NCBI RefSeq assembly: GCF_030406385.1
Contig: NZ_JAUEPM010000006.1
Location: 157,695 to 221,694 of the forward strand
From: Microbacterium oryzae
Lineage (GTDB): Bacteria; Actinomycetota; Actinomycetes; Actinomycetales; Microbacteriaceae
Direction: 5' to 3'
Length of the DNA stretch: 64,000 bases
Below, piece by piece: positions 18,072 to 26,531 of this stretch (positions within the stretch are counted from its first letter, which is position 1; each line of letters starts with the position of its first letter). A model generated the notes under the pieces. That model searched no databases and was not told the origin of the DNA. It worked only from the letters and a program-made list of their open reading frames with translations. The position numbers and the translations under genes are program-made.

Positions 18072-18935
18072 TCAGCAGCGCTGGAAGACGTAGCCGTCCT
18101 CCCCGCTCGGGACGAGATCGCGATCGCGCAGGGTGATCGGATGGTCGCCGGAGCGGCGCTCGCAGGCCCACTCGAACGCGGCCCGCGTGACCCCGTCGCG
18201 GGTGACATCCTCGGTGTCGGTGTATTCGACCTCGAGAACTCGGCTCGGATATCGGTAGGAGTCGCACTCGTCGTACACCTCGCATTCCTCCGCCACCGCC
18301 AAGTCGAACCCGAGCTCCGGTCCCGCTTCGCCGAGCTCTGCCGTGTTCTTCTGCGCGACGGCGAGCCCGCGACCGTGAGCGAGCGGGATGATCACTCGCA
18401 TGTACGCCAGCGCATCGTCGAGGGTCTGCAGGCCTTGGGAGCGCTCGTGCTGGTCGAGATTGTCGGCTTCCATGGCGTCGTAGCCCGCGTCCGCGCAGCC
18501 CTCGATCCAGGCGCTCTGGATCTCCGACAGCGCTTCCCGGCTCGCCGCCGTGCGGATGTCGAACAGCGCCTCGTTCCACTCGAGATCCATCACCGGCGCG
18601 CCGCCTTCGTCGCGGAGGAGGAGGTCGGGGTGCTCCTGCTCCCACCATGCCGTCGTGCCCTCGACGCGGGCGTCGGCCGCCCCACCCGCGTCGGGCTGCG
18701 TCTGGAAGAGGTTCACGTAGCAGATCGCGTAGACGCCGTCCGGGGGAGCCTCCAAGCGGTCGCGAGCGACGATGTCGACGCCCGGAGGTGGCGGATACGC
18801 GCCGCCGAGCTGGTAGTCGAACGCTCCGCCTTCCGGCGGCAGGAGCACGCCGCCGTCGCCCGGCGCGGGCGCGGTGCATCCGACGCAGTGCAGTGCGGCG
18901 AGCGCGAGGGCGCCGACGCCTGCGAGGCGCAGCAT
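18072..18935 (-). CDS. GH114-like lipoprotein (endo-alpha-1,4-polygalactosaminidase family)
   Basis: The 287-residue protein starts MLRLAGVGALALAAL and has a lipoprotein signal with Cys at 17 and 20 (HCVGC), so it is probably anchored outside the membrane. The mature domain opens FDYQLGGAYPPPPGVDIV and contains YAICYVNLFQTQPDAG, VMDLEWNE, GYDAMEADNLDQHE and LAVAEECEVYDEC. These are hallmarks of the TM1410/GH114 barrel, whose studied members cut galactosamine-containing polysaccharide. Its ATG overlaps the stop of the upstream unknown gene by 1 nt (TGATG), so the two are co-translated. A role in trimming an exopolysaccharide or wall glycan is inferred. Confidence 0.78.
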   Translation of the reverse strand: MLRLAGVGALALAALHCVGCTAPAPGDGGVLLPPEGGAFDYQLGGAYPPPPGVDIVARDRLEAPPDGVYAICYVNLFQTQPDAGGAADARVEGTTAWWEQEHPDLLLRDEGGAPVMDLEWNEALFDIRTAASREALSEIQSAWIEGCADAGYDAMEADNLDQHERSQGLQTLDDALAYMRVIIPLAHGRGLAVAQKNTAELGEAGPELGFDLAVAEECEVYDECDSYRYPSRVLEVEYTDTEDVTRDGVTRAAFEWACERRSGDHPITLRDRDLVPSGEDGYVFQRC

Positions 18936-19513
18936 CAGGCGGGCGGAAGGCGCAGGATGTTGGACTCGCCGACCTCGAGGTCATCGGAGAGGCGCAGGGT
19001 GCGCGCGAGACCCTCGATCGCCGGCAGCATCGTGCGGAAGCGCTCGCGGTCGGAGGACGCCGCCTGCAGCGTCACCAGCTGCGTGCCCGTGTCCCACGTG
19101 TACGTGGCGGTGAGCAGCGCGCGCTCACTCTGCGGCATGTCCATCACGAGCTTCTCGCCGGTGCCGAGGTAGGGCGAGCGGAAGTCCTCGGTGTCGTCGT
19201 ACTGCATCGGCATCATGGCCCGCGCCGTGCGCAGCTGCGGGGTCAGCTCCTGCACCTGAGCGAGGGCGGCGAGCCGATCGGGGTCGTCCTTCCAGACCCA
19301 CGCGAGCAGGCGGCCATCCGATCGCCTCATCATCGCCGTGGCCGCGCGGTTCGCCACCCACGAGACGAAGCCGGACCCGGGTGTCCCCTGCGACATGCCG
19401 GCGCCGCTCAGCAGCATGCGGATGGCGGCTTTGCGATGGCGGCCGCCGCGGAAACCGCGGCCGGTCACGGGAACCCAGCGAGCGGGATCGGCGTCGGCGA
19501 GCAGTCGCGTCAT
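18935..19513 (-). CDS. Unrecognised 192-residue protein coupled to the GH114 gene
   Basis: I do not recognise this family. The protein starts at ATG 19513 and has no signal peptide or clear membrane helix. The N-terminal third is basic (RGFRGGRHRKAAIRMLL). The middle has SGFVSWVANRAATAMMRRS and a Trp-rich turn LLAWVWKDDPDRL. The C-terminal half looks alpha/beta, with DMPQSERALLTATYTWD and an end LRLSDDLEVGESNILRLPPA. The promoter appears leaderless: TAACCT lies 6 nt before the ATG. Its stop overlaps the start of the GH114 lipoprotein, so the functions are probably linked. A cytoplasmic or peripheral protein is likely. Confidence 0.75.
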   Translation of the reverse strand: MTRLLADADPARWVPVTGRGFRGGRHRKAAIRMLLSGAGMSQGTPGSGFVSWVANRAATAMMRRSDGRLLAWVWKDDPDRLAALAQVQELTPQLRTARAMMPMQYDDTEDFRSPYLGTGEKLVMDMPQSERALLTATYTWDTGTQLVTLQAASSDRERFRTMLPAIEGLARTLRLSDDLEVGESNILRLPPA

Positions 19514-19519
19514 GAGTCC

Positions 19520-19525
19520 AGGTTA
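19520..19525 (-). promoter_or_regulatory. -10 hexamer TAACCT for the 19513 gene (leaderless type)
   Basis: On the minus strand TAACCT ends 6 nt before the ATG at 19513, with no Shine-Dalgarno sequence between. Confidence 0.45.
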
Positions 19526-19552
19526 GGGCGTCGTCCGCACAGACGCCGCCGG

Positions 19553-19558
19553 TACCCT
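19553..19558 (+). promoter_or_regulatory. -10 hexamer TACCCT of apt (leaderless type)
   Basis: TACCCT ends 7 nt before the GTG start at 19566. The spacer GGGGCGA is not a spaced ribosome binding site. Confidence 0.48.
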
Positions 19559-19565
19559 GGGGCGA

Positions 19566-20093
19566 GTGAACGATGCCCTCGCCCGTGCCGAATCGCTCAT
19601 CGACCTCACTCCGGATTATCCGGAGCCGGGCGTGCTGTTCCGCGACATCTCCCCGCTCCTCGCCGACGCCCGCGCCCTGCGTGACGTGTGCGCAGCGCTC
19701 GCGGAGCCCTTCCGCGGCCGCTTCGACGTCGTCGGAGGCATCGAGGCGCGCGGCTTCCTCCTCGCCGGCTACGTCGCGGCGGTCGCCGGAGTGGGCGTCC
19801 TGCCCATCCGCAAGGCCGGGAAGCTGCCGAAGCCCGCCGCGGCGGTCTCGTACGAGCTCGAGTACGGCGCCGCGGCGATCGAGGCCCCGGGCGTCCTGCA
19901 GCCGGGGGAGCGCGTCCTGCTCCTCGACGACGTCCTCGCCACCGGCGGCACGCTCGCCGCCGCGCAGCAGCTCATCCGCGACCTCGGTGCGGAGGTCGCC
20001 GGCTCCGCTGTCGTGCTCGAGCTGTCCGACCTCGGCGGTCGCGCGCACGTCGGCGACGTCCACGCCCTCTTCACGGCGCGCGAATCCGCCTGA
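19566..20093 (+). CDS. apt: Adenine phosphoribosyltransferase
   Basis: The 175-residue enzyme starts at GTG 19566 and makes AMP from adenine and PRPP. The N-terminal signature is YPEPGVLFRDISPLL. The hood region is GGIEARGFLLAGYVA and the PRPP loop is VLLLDDVLATGGTL. Length matches bacterial Apt. It is convergent with the AzgA-type purine permease, with which it shares a terminator, so uptake and salvage sit side by side but are transcribed separately. Confidence 0.95.
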   Translation: MNDALARAESLIDLTPDYPEPGVLFRDISPLLADARALRDVCAALAEPFRGRFDVVGGIEARGFLLAGYVAAVAGVGVLPIRKAGKLPKPAAAVSYELEYGAAAIEAPGVLQPGERVLLLDDVLATGGTLAAAQQLIRDLGAEVAGSAVVLELSDLGGRAHVGDVHALFTARESA

Positions 20094-20102
20094 GCCGCCT
20101 CG

Positions 20103-20154
20103 CACGACGACGGAAGGCGCGTCCCCGGGAGGGAACGCGCCTTCCGTCGTCGTG
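20103..20154. terminator. Bidirectional terminator between apt and the purine permease
   Basis: Perfect 20-bp arms (20103-20122 and 20135-20154) enclose a 12-nt loop between convergent genes. It is the longest perfect hairpin in the window. Confidence 0.9.
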
Positions 20155-20157
20155 GCC

Positions 20158-21594
20158 TCAGGCGCCGATCAGGGCGCGGATGGGCTCAATGGTGAAGTAG
20201 AGGACGAACAGCGCACCCACGAGCCACATGAGCCAGTGGATGTCGCGGGCCTTGCCGCGGGCCAGCTTCACGACGATGAACGCGATGAAGCCGGCGCCGA
20301 TGCCATCGGCGATGGAGTACGTGAACGGCATGATGACGATCGTGAGGAACGCCGGCAGCGCGACCTCGACGTCCTTCCAGTCGATGCCCGCCACCTGCGT
20401 GAGCATGAGGAAGCCGACGAGCACGAGCGCGGGGGCCGCCGCCTCGTAGGGCACCAGCGCGACGAGCGGCGCGAAGAGCGTCGACAGCAGGAACGCGATG
20501 CCGGTCACGACCGAGGCGAGCCCGGTGCGCGCGCCGTCGCCGACGCCCGCCGTGGACTCGACGAACGCGGTGTTCGAGGAGACGGAGCCGACGCCGCCGG
20601 CGACCGCGCCGAGGGAGTCGACGACGAGGATCTGCTTCGTGCGCGGCGGGTTGCCCTGCTTGTCGAGGAGGCCGGCCTCGCCGCCGATGGCGACCATGGT
20701 GCCCATCGTGTCGAAGAAGTCCGCGAGCAGCAGCGTGAAGACGAGCAGCACCAGCGTCACGATGCCGATGTTCTGCACCGAGCCGAGGAGGTCGAACTGC
20801 CCGATCAGCGAGAAGTCGGGAACCGCGACGACACCGGAGAACGTCGGCGGCGAGTTGAATCCGCCGGGGTTGTCCTCCGCGCGGCCGCCGATGTGCATCG
20901 TGTTCTCGAGGATGATCGCGAGCGCGGTCGCAACGAGGATCGAGATGAGGATGGCGCCCTTCACGTGGCGCGCGTGCAGCACGATCGCGAGCACGAGGCC
21001 GACGACGAAGACGAGGATCGGCCACGTGCCGAGGTTGCCCAGGGCCAGGATGGTCGCGCCGTCGCCGGTCACGAAGCCCGCGTTGGCGAGGCCGATGAGG
21101 GTGATGAAGAGGCCGATGCCCGCGCCGATCGCGGTCTTCAACGGCGTCGGGACGGCGCGGAACACCGCCTCGCGGAAGCCGGTGAGGACGAGCACGAGGA
21201 TGAGGAGACCCTCGATGACGATGACGCCCATGGCGTCGGCCCAGGTCACGCCGGGGAGGCCCGCGATGGAGTAGGTGACGACGGCGTTGAGACCGAGGCC
21301 GGCTGCCATCGCGAGGGGGAAGTTCGCGACGACGCCCATGAGGATCGACATGACGCCGGCGATGAGAGCCGTCGCCGACGCGATCATGCCCAGATTCGGA
21401 GCGTCGCCTCCGCCGAGGAACTGACCCGTGCCATCCGCTGAGGTGCCGATGATCAGCGGGTTGAGGACGACGATGTACGACATCGCGAAGAAGGTGACCA
21501 GGCCGCCGCGGATCTCCGTGCCGACGGTCGAGCCGCGCTCTGAGATGCGGAAGTAGCGGTCGAGGGCGCCGCGCGGCGCGGTAGTGCTCGTCAT
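20158..21594 (-). CDS. NCS2 (AzgA-type) guanine/hypoxanthine permease
   Basis: The 478-residue membrane protein has about 14 hydrophobic segments. The start MTSTTAPRGALDRYFRISERG and the first segment TFFAMSYIVVLNPLII are typical of AzgA/PbuG proteins, which import adenine, guanine or hypoxanthine with protons. VVTYSIAGLPGVTWADAMG and SSNTAFVESTAGVGDGART are conserved NCS2 stretches; the latter carries residues that bind the base. The gene starts at ATG 21594 and is divergent from the SDR gene. Its neighbour apt consumes an imported purine. Confidence 0.92.
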   Translation of the reverse strand: MTSTTAPRGALDRYFRISERGSTVGTEIRGGLVTFFAMSYIVVLNPLIIGTSADGTGQFLGGGDAPNLGMIASATALIAGVMSILMGVVANFPLAMAAGLGLNAVVTYSIAGLPGVTWADAMGVIVIEGLLILVLVLTGFREAVFRAVPTPLKTAIGAGIGLFITLIGLANAGFVTGDGATILALGNLGTWPILVFVVGLVLAIVLHARHVKGAILISILVATALAIILENTMHIGGRAEDNPGGFNSPPTFSGVVAVPDFSLIGQFDLLGSVQNIGIVTLVLLVFTLLLADFFDTMGTMVAIGGEAGLLDKQGNPPRTKQILVVDSLGAVAGGVGSVSSNTAFVESTAGVGDGARTGLASVVTGIAFLLSTLFAPLVALVPYEAAAPALVLVGFLMLTQVAGIDWKDVEVALPAFLTIVIMPFTYSIADGIGAGFIAFIVVKLARGKARDIHWLMWLVGALFVLYFTIEPIRALIGA

Positions 21595-21760
21595 AGGGTG
21601 ATCGTTCCGTCGGGGTGAGGAGTGGAGCCGGCAATCGGGACGGGCTCAGGATGGTCGTGCCGGAGCGCGACGGATCCCTCGGTCTTCGACAGGCGTAGAC
21701 TGAAGGACCAAGATCCATGCGTGCGTATGGACCTTCGCGCAACAGACCGAAGGGAACATT

Positions 21761-22516
21761 ATGACATTCGACGGGAAGGTCGCCCTCGTCACGGGCGGCG
21801 GATCGGGTATCGGCGAGGCTATCGCCAAGGAGCTCGCGAGCCTCGGAGCCAAGGTCGTCGTCAGCGACATCAACCTCGAGGGCGCGCAGCGTGTTGTGGA
21901 CGAGATCGCAGCGGCGGGCGGCGAGGCCAGCGCGTTCCAGGGCAACACCGCGGTGCCCGAGGACAGCGAGAAGGCCGTCGCATTCGCGAAGGACACCTAC
22001 GGCAAGCTCAACTACGCAGTGAACAACGCCGGCATCGGCGGCAAGCAGGCGCCGGCGGGCGAGGTCGACCTCGATGACTGGAAGCGCGTCATCGACATCA
22101 ACCTCAACGGCGTGCTCTACGGCATGCGGCACCAGATCCCCGCAATGCTCGAGGCGGGCGCGGAAGACAGCGCGATCGTGAACATGGCCTCGATCCACGG
22201 CACCGTCGCCGCGCTCGGCAACGGCGCCTACACCGCCTCGAAGCACGCGGTCGTCGGCCTCACCAAGAACGCCGCCGCCGAGTACGGCGCCCAGGGACTC
22301 CGCATCAACGCCGTCGGCCCGGGCTACATCGACACCCCGCTGGTGAGCGCATCGCTTCCGGAGGAGGTGCTCGAGGCGCTCAAGGGCAAGCACTCGCTCG
22401 GTCGCCTGGGTCGTCCCGAGGAGATCGCGACCGTCGTGCGCTTCCTGCTCTCCGGCGACGCGTCGTTCGTCACCGGCGCCTACTGGCTGATCGACGGCGG
22501 CTACACCACGGTCTGA
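21761..22516 (+). CDS. SDR family NAD(P)-dependent oxidoreductase
   Basis: The 251-residue protein starts at ATG 21761 behind GAAGGGAAC. It is a classical short-chain dehydrogenase. The dinucleotide motif TGGGSGIG is near residues 11-18, NNAGIGG is present, and the catalytic set is S144 with Y157 and K161 (YTASK). The C-terminus ends GAYWLIDGGYTTV, typical of FabG-like SDRs. The acidic residue after beta-2 (VVSDINLEGA) favours NAD(H). The substrate is not predictable. A TAGACT hexamer at 21696-21701 may be its -10 element, giving a leader of about 55 nt. Confidence 0.9.
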   Translation: MTFDGKVALVTGGGSGIGEAIAKELASLGAKVVVSDINLEGAQRVVDEIAAAGGEASAFQGNTAVPEDSEKAVAFAKDTYGKLNYAVNNAGIGGKQAPAGEVDLDDWKRVIDINLNGVLYGMRHQIPAMLEAGAEDSAIVNMASIHGTVAALGNGAYTASKHAVVGLTKNAAAEYGAQGLRINAVGPGYIDTPLVSASLPEEVLEALKGKHSLGRLGRPEEIATVVRFLLSGDASFVTGAYWLIDGGYTTV

Positions 22517-22530
22517 TCCGCCTCTTCGTC

Positions 22531-22556
22531 GGGCCGGCTCCTCCGGGAGCCGGCCC
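22531..22556 (+). terminator. Hairpin terminator after the SDR gene
   Basis: Perfect 11-bp arms (22531-22541 and 22546-22556) enclose TCCG. It lies 14 nt after the SDR stop. Confidence 0.75.
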
Positions 22557-22625
22557 GTCCGGCGTACCCGGCGCGGATGTCGGCGGCCCGCGTCATAATC
22601 GACCGCATCGACGAGAGGAGCCGCC

Positions 22626-23015
22626 ATGGCCGCCCTGCCCGAACCCGTGGACGCACCCGAGGTGCTGCGGAGCCCCGCCTTCGCACAGGGGATGATCGCG
22701 CCGCCTGGTCGTCTGCTGTTCGTCGGCGGCCAGAACGGCGCCGATGCGGATGGCGCCCTGCTCGATGGTCTCGGGCCGCAGACCGAGCAGGCGCTGCGGA
22801 ACCTCCTCGCCGTTCTCGCCGCGGCGGGGGCGGGGCCGGAGCACGTCGTCAAGATGACCATCCATCTCGCCGCCGGGGTGGATCCCACTGCGGCGTACGC
22901 GGCCTCGCAGGCGGTCTGGGGCACGCGGCGCACGGCGGTGACGGTGCTCTCGGTGACACCCGCGCGGCCCGGCGCCCTCGTGGAGGTCGAGGCGGTCGCG
23001 GCGCTGCCCGGCTGA
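22626..23015 (+). CDS. RidA family protein
   Basis: The 129-residue protein starts at ATG 22626 behind GAGAGGAG. It is a small RidA/YjgF/UK114 domain: GMIAPPGRLLFVGGQNG, then PQTEQALRNLLAVLAAAG and a C-terminal VEVEAVAALPG. RidA proteins form trimers that hydrolyse reactive enamine or imine intermediates. The usual substrate-binding Arg near position 105 falls in TPARPGALVEVEAVAA, so an R is present. The role may be enamine deamination or a divergent Rid function. Confidence 0.88.
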   Translation: MAALPEPVDAPEVLRSPAFAQGMIAPPGRLLFVGGQNGADADGALLDGLGPQTEQALRNLLAVLAAAGAGPEHVVKMTIHLAAGVDPTAAYAASQAVWGTRRTAVTVLSVTPARPGALVEVEAVAALPG

Positions 23016-23036
23016 GCGGCGCGCCAGCGGCTCGCG

Positions 23037-23969
23037 TCAGGTGTGGATGACCACGTTCACGGGCTCCTCGCCGCGAGCGAGGCGCTCGGCCTGCTCGGCG
23101 ATGAGTCGCGCGATGCGCGGACGCATCGCGGCGCTGCGCCCGCCGATGTGGGGCGTGATGAAGACGCCCTCCAGCGACCACAGCGGGTGGTTCTCCGGCA
23201 GCGGCTCGGGGTCGAAGACGTCGCTCGCGACGCGGATGCGCCCGCGTCGGACATGCTCGACGAGCGCCTCGGTGTCGACGGTGGGTCCGCGGCCGACGTT
23301 CACCACGAGCGCGCCGTCGGGCAGCTGCGACAGGACCGCGTCGTCGATGAGGTGGTGGGTCTCGGCGCCCCCTGGCAGCACGTTGATGAGGATCTCGGCC
23401 CCGGGCAGCAGCTCCTCCAGCTCCGACAGGGCGTGCACACGGCGGCCGTCCTCGTCGCGCGCGCGGGAGGCGACCGGCGCGAGATCCACCTCGAACGCCT
23501 CCAGGCGCCGCGCGATGGCCTTTCCGACGCCGCCGTAGCCCAGCATGACGATGCGCCGGTCGGCGAGACCGGGCGGCATGCCCGCGTTGTCCCACACGCC
23601 GCGGTCCTGGTTGCGCACGAAGCGGTCGAGGTCGCGCTGCGCGACGAGCAGCAGCCCGATCGTCAGCTCGGCCGTCGCCGTCTCGTGCACGCTCGACGCG
23701 TTGGCGTACCTCGAGCCGGCGGGAAGCCGCTCCTCGACGCCCTCGTAGCCGATCGCCTGCCCCTGGATCAGCGTGCACTCGATGTCATGGAGACGCCCGA
23801 GCAGCCGCCCCTGGCGCATGTACGGCGGGACGACGATGTCGATCCGATCCCGCGGGGCCTGCCCCTGCCCATCCCACAGCACGACCTCGATGCCGAGCTC
23901 GGGGTCGAGCAGCGCCGAGACGTCGCCGGCGAGCTCTTCGGTGGGGACGGAGACCGTGATGCCGCTCAT
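23037..23969 (-). CDS. D-isomer specific 2-hydroxyacid dehydrogenase
   Basis: The 310-residue NAD(P)-dependent dehydrogenase starts at ATG 23969. The Rossmann motif is VMLGYGGVGKAIARRLEAF in the middle. The catalytic set comprises the Arg-bearing segment after ILINVLPGG (VNVGRGPTVDTEAL), a Glu in FDPEPLPENHPL and a His in FITPHIGGRS. Substrate could be glyoxylate, hydroxypyruvate or another 2-keto acid; the loops do not decide. It lies 22 nt downstream of purQ on the same strand, but a -10 hexamer at 23976-23981 suggests its own leaderless promoter, so it may not depend on purSQ transcription. Confidence 0.88.
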   Translation of the reverse strand: MSGITVSVPTEELAGDVSALLDPELGIEVVLWDGQGQAPRDRIDIVVPPYMRQGRLLGRLHDIECTLIQGQAIGYEGVEERLPAGSRYANASSVHETATAELTIGLLLVAQRDLDRFVRNQDRGVWDNAGMPPGLADRRIVMLGYGGVGKAIARRLEAFEVDLAPVASRARDEDGRRVHALSELEELLPGAEILINVLPGGAETHHLIDDAVLSQLPDGALVVNVGRGPTVDTEALVEHVRRGRIRVASDVFDPEPLPENHPLWSLEGVFITPHIGGRSAAMRPRIARLIAEQAERLARGEEPVNVVIHT

Positions 23970-23975
23970 GCCTCG

Positions 23976-23981
23976 AGGCTA
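23976..23981 (-). promoter_or_regulatory. -10 hexamer TAGCCT of the 2-hydroxyacid dehydrogenase
   Basis: TAGCCT ends 6 nt before the ATG at 23969 on the minus strand. It lies in the short gap after purQ. Confidence 0.45.
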
Positions 23982-23991
23982 CCGGCGCGCG

Positions 23992-24699
23992 TCAGGCGGC
24001 CTGTCCCACCAGCGCCGACACGGCGGACTGGAAGAAGCGCAGGCCGTCGACGCCCGACCGCATGGCGGCGGGCGTGGCTGGGCCGAAGCCGGGCTCCACG
24101 GCGTGCTCGGGATGGGGCATGAGACCCAGGACGTTGCCGTGCTCGTTCGTGACGCCCGCGATGTCGTTGAGCGACCCGTTCGGGTTCACGCCGAGGTAGC
24201 GGAAGGCGACGAGGCCCTCGCCCTCGATGCGGCGCAGCGTCTCGTCGTCGGCGATGTACCCGCCGTCGGCGTTCTTCAGCGGGATGACGATCTCCTCGCC
24301 CGCCGCGAACGCGTTCGTCCACGCGGTCGACGCGTTCTCGACGCGCAGCTTCTGGTCGCGGCGGATGAACTGCTGGTGCGCGTTGCGGATGAGGCCGCCC
24401 GGCAGCAGGTGCGCCTCGACGAGCATCTGGAAGCCGTTGCAGATGCCGAGGACGGGCATGCCCTTCGCGCTCGCGGCGGCGACCTCGGCCATGATCGGCG
24501 CGTGTGCGGCGATGGCACCGGCGCGCAGGTAGTCGCCGTACGAGAAGCCGCCGGGCAGGATCACCGCGTCGACGCCTTCGAGGTCGTGCGAGCCGTGCCA
24601 GAGGGCGACGGGCTCCCCGCCGGCGACGCGGACGGCGCGCTGCGCGTCGCGGTCGTCGAGGGAGCCGGGGAAGGTGATGACCCCGATGCGGGCAGTCAC
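23992..24699 (-). CDS. purQ: Phosphoribosylformylglycinamidine synthase, glutaminase subunit PurQ
   Basis: The 235-residue class I glutamine amidotransferase starts at GTG 24699, overlapping the purS stop by 4 nt. It provides ammonia for the FGAR to FGAM step of purine synthesis in complex with PurL and PurS. The nucleophile is C87 in LGICNGFQM, and the PHPEHAVEP motif near the C-terminus carries the His-Glu pair. The N-terminus reads [15 protein letters not shown], the PurQ signature. purL is not in the window. Confidence 0.96.
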   Translation of the reverse strand: MTARIGVITFPGSLDDRDAQRAVRVAGGEPVALWHGSHDLEGVDAVILPGGFSYGDYLRAGAIAAHAPIMAEVAAASAKGMPVLGICNGFQMLVEAHLLPGGLIRNAHQQFIRRDQKLRVENASTAWTNAFAAGEEIVIPLKNADGGYIADDETLRRIEGEGLVAFRYLGVNPNGSLNDIAGVTNEHGNVLGLMPHPEHAVEPGFGPATPAAMRSGVDGLRFFQSAVSALVGQAA

Positions 24700-24944
24700 T
24701 CCACCACTCCGATGTTCACGACGTCCTCGATCACGCCGTTGGAGAGGATCTCGTCGGCGATGCTCTTCGCCTCGGCGAGCACCTCATCGGTGACCTCGCC
24801 CTCGACGGTCAGTTCGATGCGCTTGCCGATGCGGACGTTCTGAAACGCGCCGTGGCCGAGGCGCGCCAGGGAGCCGGTCACGGCCTTCCCCTGCGGATCC
24901 AGCAGCTCGGCCTTGGGCATGACGTCGACGACGATGGTGGGCAT
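24696..24944 (-). CDS. purS: Phosphoribosylformylglycinamidine synthase subunit PurS
   Basis: The 82-residue protein starts at ATG 24944 with GGAG 8 nt before it. It is the small dimeric subunit that bridges PurQ and small-type PurL. Typical features are [18 protein letters not shown] and a C-terminal half ending [15 protein letters not shown] hexamer at 24984-24989 on the minus strand may be the -10 element, giving a leader near 35 nt. It is the first gene of purSQ. Confidence 0.93.
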   Translation of the reverse strand: MPTIVVDVMPKAELLDPQGKAVTGSLARLGHGAFQNVRIGKRIELTVEGEVTDEVLAEAKSIADEILSNGVIEDVVNIGVVE

Positions 24945-25052
24945 GAGATGAGCTCCGGATGTCGCGGGCGGGGGATCGACTCCAGTCTAGTCCGCGCATG
25001 GCTGAGCGAGAGCCCGCCCCCGAGGTGCAGGGGGCGACGTCACAGAGCGGAC

Positions 25053-25081
25053 TTGACGCCGTGAGAGCGCTCCCATAGAGT
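25053..25081 (+). promoter_or_regulatory. Promoter of the cellobiose-type operon
   Basis: TTGACG (25053-25058) and TAGAGT (25076-25081) are separated by 17 nt, a good -35/-10 pair. The first CebR-like box lies entirely between them, so bound repressor would block RNA polymerase. Confidence 0.72.
25062..25075. promoter_or_regulatory. CebR/CelR-type operator 1
   Basis: TGAGAGCGCTCCCA differs by one base from the 14-bp palindrome TGGGAGCGCTCCCA known for CebR of Streptomyces and CelR of Thermobifida. It sits between the -35 and -10 elements of the operon promoter. Confidence 0.85.
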
Positions 25082-25095
25082 CCTCGTCAACGCCG

Positions 25096-25109
25096 TGGGA
25101 GCGCTCTCA
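25096..25109. promoter_or_regulatory. CebR/CelR-type operator 2
   Basis: TGGGAGCGCTCTCA also has one mismatch to the CebR consensus, in the other half. Its centre lies 34 nt from that of box 1, about three helical turns, and just downstream of the expected transcription start. Confidence 0.85.
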
Positions 25110-25137
25110 CGGCGGTCCCACCCACAAAGGAGTGACT

Positions 25138-26409
25138 GTGAACTCTCGTGCCATCCGCCGCGGCGCCGCCGCGGTCAGCGCTCTCGCGATCGGCGGTGTC
25201 GTCCTGGCCGGCTGCGCCGGCTCCGCGGAGGAATCCGCCTCGGACGATCCGAACGCCCCCATCGAGCTCTCGATCGCCACCTTCAACGACTTCGGCTACA
25301 CGGACGATCTCCTCCAGGAGTACATGGACGAGCACCCGAACGTGACCATCGTCCACAACAAGGCCGCGACGTCGAACGACGCCCGTGCGAACTTCTTCCA
25401 GAAGCTCGGCAACTCGGGCCTCGCGGACATCGAGGCGATCGAGGTCGACTGGCTCGCCGAGATGATGGAGTACTCGGATCTGCTGCAGCCGGTTCCGGAC
25501 GACCTCAAGGGGCGCTGGCTGGACTGGAAGGAGGCCGCGGCGACCGACGCCGAGGGCAACCTCGTCGCATACGGCACCGACATCGGCCCGCAGGCCGTCT
25601 GCTACCGCTCCGACCTGTTCGAGGCGGCCGGCCTGCCCACCGACCGTGAAGAGGTCGCGGGGCTCTTCACGACCTGGGATGACTTCTTCACCGTCGGCCA
25701 GGAGTACGTCGACAAGACGGGCAAGCCGTTCATCGACTCGGCGAACACCGTGCTGCAGGGCCTCATGAACCAGGTCGAGGTGAGCTACGAGGAGGCCGAC
25801 GGCACCGTCGTCGCCACGGAGAACCCCGACGTCCGCGAGGTCTACGACACGGTCGTCGAGCGCGCGGTACCGATTTCGGCCTACCCCGCCCAGTGGGGCG
25901 ACGACTGGTACGCCTCCCTCGCCAACGGCGAGTTCCCGGTGATGCTCTGCCCCGGCTGGATGCACGGCATCATCTCGGGCGAGGGGCCGGAAGTGGAGGG
26001 ATGGGACATCGCCGATGTCTTCCCGGGCGGCGGCGGCAACTGGGGCGGCTCGTACCTGACGGTCCCTGCGAACGGCGCGCACGTCGAGGCCGCGCAGGAG
26101 CTCGCCGAGTGGCTGTCCTCCCCCGAGACGCAGGTGAAGGCCTTCGGCAATGCGGGCACGTTCCCGAGCCAGACCGAGGCCTACGAGAGCGACGACCTCA
26201 CCGGCTTCACGAACGAGTTCTTCAATGACGCGCCGACCGGTCAGATCGGCGTCAACCGTGCTGAGGCCGTGACGGTGTCGCCCGTGAAGGGTGCGAAGTA
26301 CTTCCAGTTCCACGACGCGCTGCAGAGCGCCGTGACCCGCGTTTTCGACGGCATCGAGGACCAGGAGACGAGCTGGCAGACCTGGGTCGACGAGGTCTCC
26401 GGGTTCTGA
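25138..26409 (+). CDS. Sugar-binding lipoprotein, CebE-like
   Basis: I choose GTG 25138 because AAAGGAG (25126-25132) is 5 nt upstream; the earlier GTG at 25132 overlaps that site. The protein has 423 residues, with a lipobox VVLAGC at Cys 26. The mature part is a family 1 binding protein, with PIELSIATFNDFGYTDDLL, then LADIEAIEVDWLAEM and FPGGGGNWGGSYLTV. The CebR-type operators and the GH1 beta-glucosidase in the same operon point to cellobiose or related beta-glucosides, by analogy with CebE of Streptomyces. The permeases follow 122 nt downstream. Confidence 0.9.
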   Translation: MNSRAIRRGAAAVSALAIGGVVLAGCAGSAEESASDDPNAPIELSIATFNDFGYTDDLLQEYMDEHPNVTIVHNKAATSNDARANFFQKLGNSGLADIEAIEVDWLAEMMEYSDLLQPVPDDLKGRWLDWKEAAATDAEGNLVAYGTDIGPQAVCYRSDLFEAAGLPTDREEVAGLFTTWDDFFTVGQEYVDKTGKPFIDSANTVLQGLMNQVEVSYEEADGTVVATENPDVREVYDTVVERAVPISAYPAQWGDDWYASLANGEFPVMLCPGWMHGIISGEGPEVEGWDIADVFPGGGGNWGGSYLTVPANGAHVEAAQELAEWLSSPETQVKAFGNAGTFPSQTEAYESDDLTGFTNEFFNDAPTGQIGVNRAEAVTVSPVKGAKYFQFHDALQSAVTRVFDGIEDQETSWQTWVDEVSGF

Positions 26410-26531
26410 CCCGGTGACGTGCGGCGGGCGGTGGAGCCGCTCCGGCCATCCGCCCGCCGCACTCCTCCCACCCACCGCGCAGGCCCCCCGCCCGCCGCGC
26501 ACCGACCATCCGAACACCCCGAGGGGACGCC

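Noticed and set aside
20186..22933. 915-codon minus-strand open frame over the AzgA gene and SDR
   Set aside because: It spans several genes in the wrong frame, including a well-supported permease.
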